Part shown: piece after piece, positions 15,226-16,660 of the stretch
How positions within the stretch are numbered: position 1 is the first letter of the stretch
Layout: each line of letters begins with the position of its first letter
From: Porphyromonadaceae bacterium UBA4277
Lineage (GTDB): Bacteria; Bacteroidota; Bacteroidia; Bacteroidales; Muribaculaceae
Direction: 5' to 3'
DNA length: 16,660 bases
Assembly: GCA_002395965.1 (NCBI GenBank)
Contig: DGVT01000104.1
Span: forward strand, 1-16,660
The notes under the pieces: model-generated
What the model was told of the DNA's origin: nothing
What the model saw: only the letters and a program-made list of their open reading frames with translations
The model's database searches: none
Translations under genes and position numbers: made by a program

Positions 15226-15378
15226 TTTGCGTTCTTATTTGATTCATGTGGGACACATCGTTATTTAATTCTTTGGCCATTGCCTGGCGGTGAGTACGTC
15301 CTCTTTCATTTTTAGGGTCGAAGAAGAATAGGACGTGCAAGCCCGGGTTGCGGTCTAAATAGCTATATATCTTGTCTT
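15148..15378 (-). repeat. Cassette repeat, copy B: pglZ 5' relic, leader and first 26 codons of the 514-residue gene
   Basis: This is the second copy of the block at 13426-13668. The gene-start and leader part (15148-15275) matches copy A at an offset of 1722 bases with only a few mismatches. The pglZ-derived part (about 15276-15378) is more decayed and contains small indels relative to copy A. The likeness fades at about 15378. Confidence 0.85.
15276..15378 (-). pseudogene. Decayed pglZ 5' relic
   Basis: This stretch aligns to the first ~115 bases of pglZ and includes a run of 43 identical bases (starting GACCGCAACCCGGG). The start is damaged: the bases corresponding to the first codons read ATGATTTAAGAC, giving an immediate stop. 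A 2-base deletion after the FDP codons shifts the frame. The downstream end is the same CAATGGCCAAAGAATTA junction as in the relic at 13543-13668. It lies 25 bases beyond the stop of the 218-residue gene, so that gene once stood directly upstream of a pglZ start. Confidence 0.8.
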
Positions 15379-15403
15379 AAATCATTATTGAGTCGGTTCG
15401 GTA

Positions 15404-16060
15404 TTAATCTTCGAATTCAGCCAAATTTGGAGCGAGCCAATAAAGGATTTTTTCTACAGTCACGTGTTCTTTGAAGTATTTGAACATGCTGTTGAACTTA
15501 TCTTTAGCAAAACGGATGTAGTGCTGTGGTATATCTTCATTTTGCTCATTTTTTTTGATAGCAGATGCAAATGCTTTTAAGCATTCTATTCGGTATAATT
15601 CATTATTCCAACCATATTTTGCTATTTCAGGGAAATCAAAAGTGTCAAAAAGCTTAATTACCTGCTCAGCTTCTTTTTTGTTGGCACATAGACATGCAAC
15701 CATTACAGCATTCATATATAATGCAGGTGCGCTTTGCCAATAAAACTGTGTGCTTTGCAAAACTTCAATTAGATGCGATTGGCCATCAGGGTCGATACAT
15801 TTGATGTTAACGATTGTTCTCTTGAAACGATTTGCGTCAATCCATTCACATTGATTTACTGCGGCGAAAGTCCAACCATTCAGTGACAAATCTTCTTGTT
15901 TACCAAAATGATAAAGAGACAATTCAAATTTACCTCTTTTATGAAAATCGTCAAATATATCTTCTGTTATTGTGAAGGCATATTCAGCGTCCTCCAACGA
16001 GGAGCACTGAATGGTGTGGTATCTGTTTGATGAAACAGCTGTTTTGAAAAGTTTTTCCAT
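15404..16060 (-). CDS. Unknown protein between pglX and the tandem cassettes (218 aa)
   Basis: Not recognised. The N-terminal half is beta-rich (for example YAFTITEDIFDDF and GWTFAAVNQCEW). The C-terminal half is helical, with MVACLCANKKEAEQVIKLFD and a final helical segment ending YWLAPNLAEFED. There is no signal peptide or transmembrane segment. It starts 9 bases after the pglX stop and is therefore almost certainly translated from the BREX mRNA. Its DNA is AT-rich compared with pglX. It is followed by a decayed pglZ 5' relic, which implies it was the original neighbour of pglZ before the other cassettes appeared. An accessory defence or regulatory role is inferred from position only. Confidence 0.75.
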   Translation of the reverse strand: MEKLFKTAVSSNRYHTIQCSSLEDAEYAFTITEDIFDDFHKRGKFELSLYHFGKQEDLSLNGWTFAAVNQCEWIDANRFKRTIVNIKCIDPDGQSHLIEVLQSTQFYWQSAPALYMNAVMVACLCANKKEAEQVIKLFDTFDFPEIAKYGWNNELYRIECLKAFASAIKKNEQNEDIPQHYIRFAKDKFNSMFKYFKEHVTVEKILYWLAPNLAEFED

Positions 16061-16069
16061 AGTGAGGCG

Positions 16070-16660
16070 TTATTTGAGTTTCGCGAGAATGTCGCCGAAC
16101 TTGGCGTAGTTGACCAGCACGCCGTCGTCGAGGTCGAAGTCAATCTGACGGTCGGCGACCGGGTGCAGGCGGTCATGGTACTCCATGCACTCGTCGAGCT
16201 GCTTCTGCAGGGAGTCGAGTGTGCGCCGCTCCTGCGTGTTGAGGTCGGCGGCACGCCGCTGAAGCTCGTCGATGCGCTTGCGCAAGTCATCCATGTGCGG
16301 CAGCAGGTACTTCTGTCGCACGATTTCGGGGGTGTACTTGTCCATGCGGTGCATGTAGGCGATGCACTGGAAAGCCCCTTTCTTGGACGAGAACAGCCAG
16401 TAAATGGGGCGATTCTGATACATCTTCTTGTGGTCTTTCCAGAACTGCTTGATGAAATACTGCTCCAGCTTCATGCCCAAGGCGGCCTCAATGAAGTTGA
16501 GGTTGGCGACCTGCGACGGCTCGCCGAACACCTGCCGGATGAAATCCTCGAAGCGGTGTGCGGCGTTGTCGGCGAACATGCTGTCCTTAGGCATGAGCGG
16601 AATGATGCCATCATCGTCAATGAGGAACTGCTCGCCGTTATATTCGTATGGGGCTTTTTC
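16070..16660 (-). CDS. pglX: BREX type 1 adenine-specific methyltransferase PglX, C-terminal 196 residues
   Basis: The frame is open to the right edge of the window, so the gene begins beyond 16660; the ATG at 16594 is internal. The part seen is the C-terminal end of BREX-1 PglX, which methylates adenine in the host DNA and is needed for self/non-self discrimination. Recognisable pieces are RPIYWLFSSKKGAFQCIAYMHR, an arginine- and leucine-rich helical region (KRIDELQRRAADL), and the typical end FDLDDGVLVNYAKFGDILAKLK. The catalytic NPPY region and the target recognition part are not in the window. The composition is rich in G+C, like pglZ and brxL. The next gene starts 9 bases after the stop. 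Confidence 0.9.
   Translation of the reverse strand, partial: EKAPYEYNGEQFLIDDDGIIPLMPKDSMFADNAAHRFEDFIRQVFGEPSQVANLNFIEAALGMKLEQYFIKQFWKDHKKMYQNRPIYWLFSSKKGAFQCIAYMHRMDKYTPEIVRQKYLLPHMDDLRKRIDELQRRAADLNTQERRTLDSLQKQLDECMEYHDRLHPVADRQIDFDLDDGVLVNYAKFGDILAKLK

Noticed and set aside
13426..15378. Direct repeats considered as ends of a transposon or as attachment sites
   Set aside because: The repeats contain part of pglZ and a gene start, there are no terminal inverted repeats, and no transposase or integrase is in the window. Duplication by homologous recombination explains them better.

Overview
The window looks like a chromosomal defence locus of a Bacteroidales-type bacterium (Bacteroides/Prevotella relatives). 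The grounds are the BspA-type leucine-rich repeats, the WG-repeat-like protein, small orphan genes of Bacteroidales style, and translation starts without strong Shine-Dalgarno sequences. No rRNA, tRNA, CRISPR array or transposase was recognised. Every gene called lies on the minus strand, so the locus reads from right to left.

Right to left: the C-terminal end of the BREX type 1 adenine methyltransferase PglX (from the window edge to 16070); an unrecognised 218-residue protein; two tandem, homologous, AT-rich genes of 514 and 469 residues of unknown function; the BREX phosphatase-fold protein PglZ (846 residues); and a BrxL-type AAA+ ATPase (702 residues). BrxL ends in a domain resembling the C-terminal domain of eukaryotic MITD1, not in a visible Lon protease domain. 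brxA, brxB and brxC, which normally precede pglX, would lie beyond position 16660.

The operon seems to continue after brxL with genes that are not standard BREX components: a 101-residue helical protein whose start overlaps the brxL stop, an acidic 135-residue protein, an exonuclease VII large-subunit-like protein with a long coiled coil and a C-terminal membrane anchor, a WG-repeat-like protein, and a 1050-residue fusion of an N-terminal protein kinase domain to about 650 residues of BspA-type leucine-rich repeats. Hairpins follow the last gene (838-900). The leftmost 540 bases hold one small gene and the start of another, which look unrelated to BREX.

The most unusual structure is between pglX and pglZ. 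The first ~115 bp of pglZ are present three times: at the real gene (11996-12110), as an in-frame relic that still encodes a 41-residue peptide (13543-13668), and as a frameshifted relic (about 15276-15378). Each relic is followed by a near-identical leader and then one of the two homologous unknown genes. This is the footprint expected if accessory cassettes were repeatedly inserted or duplicated at the start of pglZ. The near-identity extends into the genes and stops at codon 26, where the two paralogues also differ by one internal repeat, which points to recombination at that point. Together with the membrane-anchored XseA-like protein, the BrxL/MIT_C fusion and the kinase-LRR protein, this makes the locus a strongly elaborated BREX island with several candidate accessory defence proteins.
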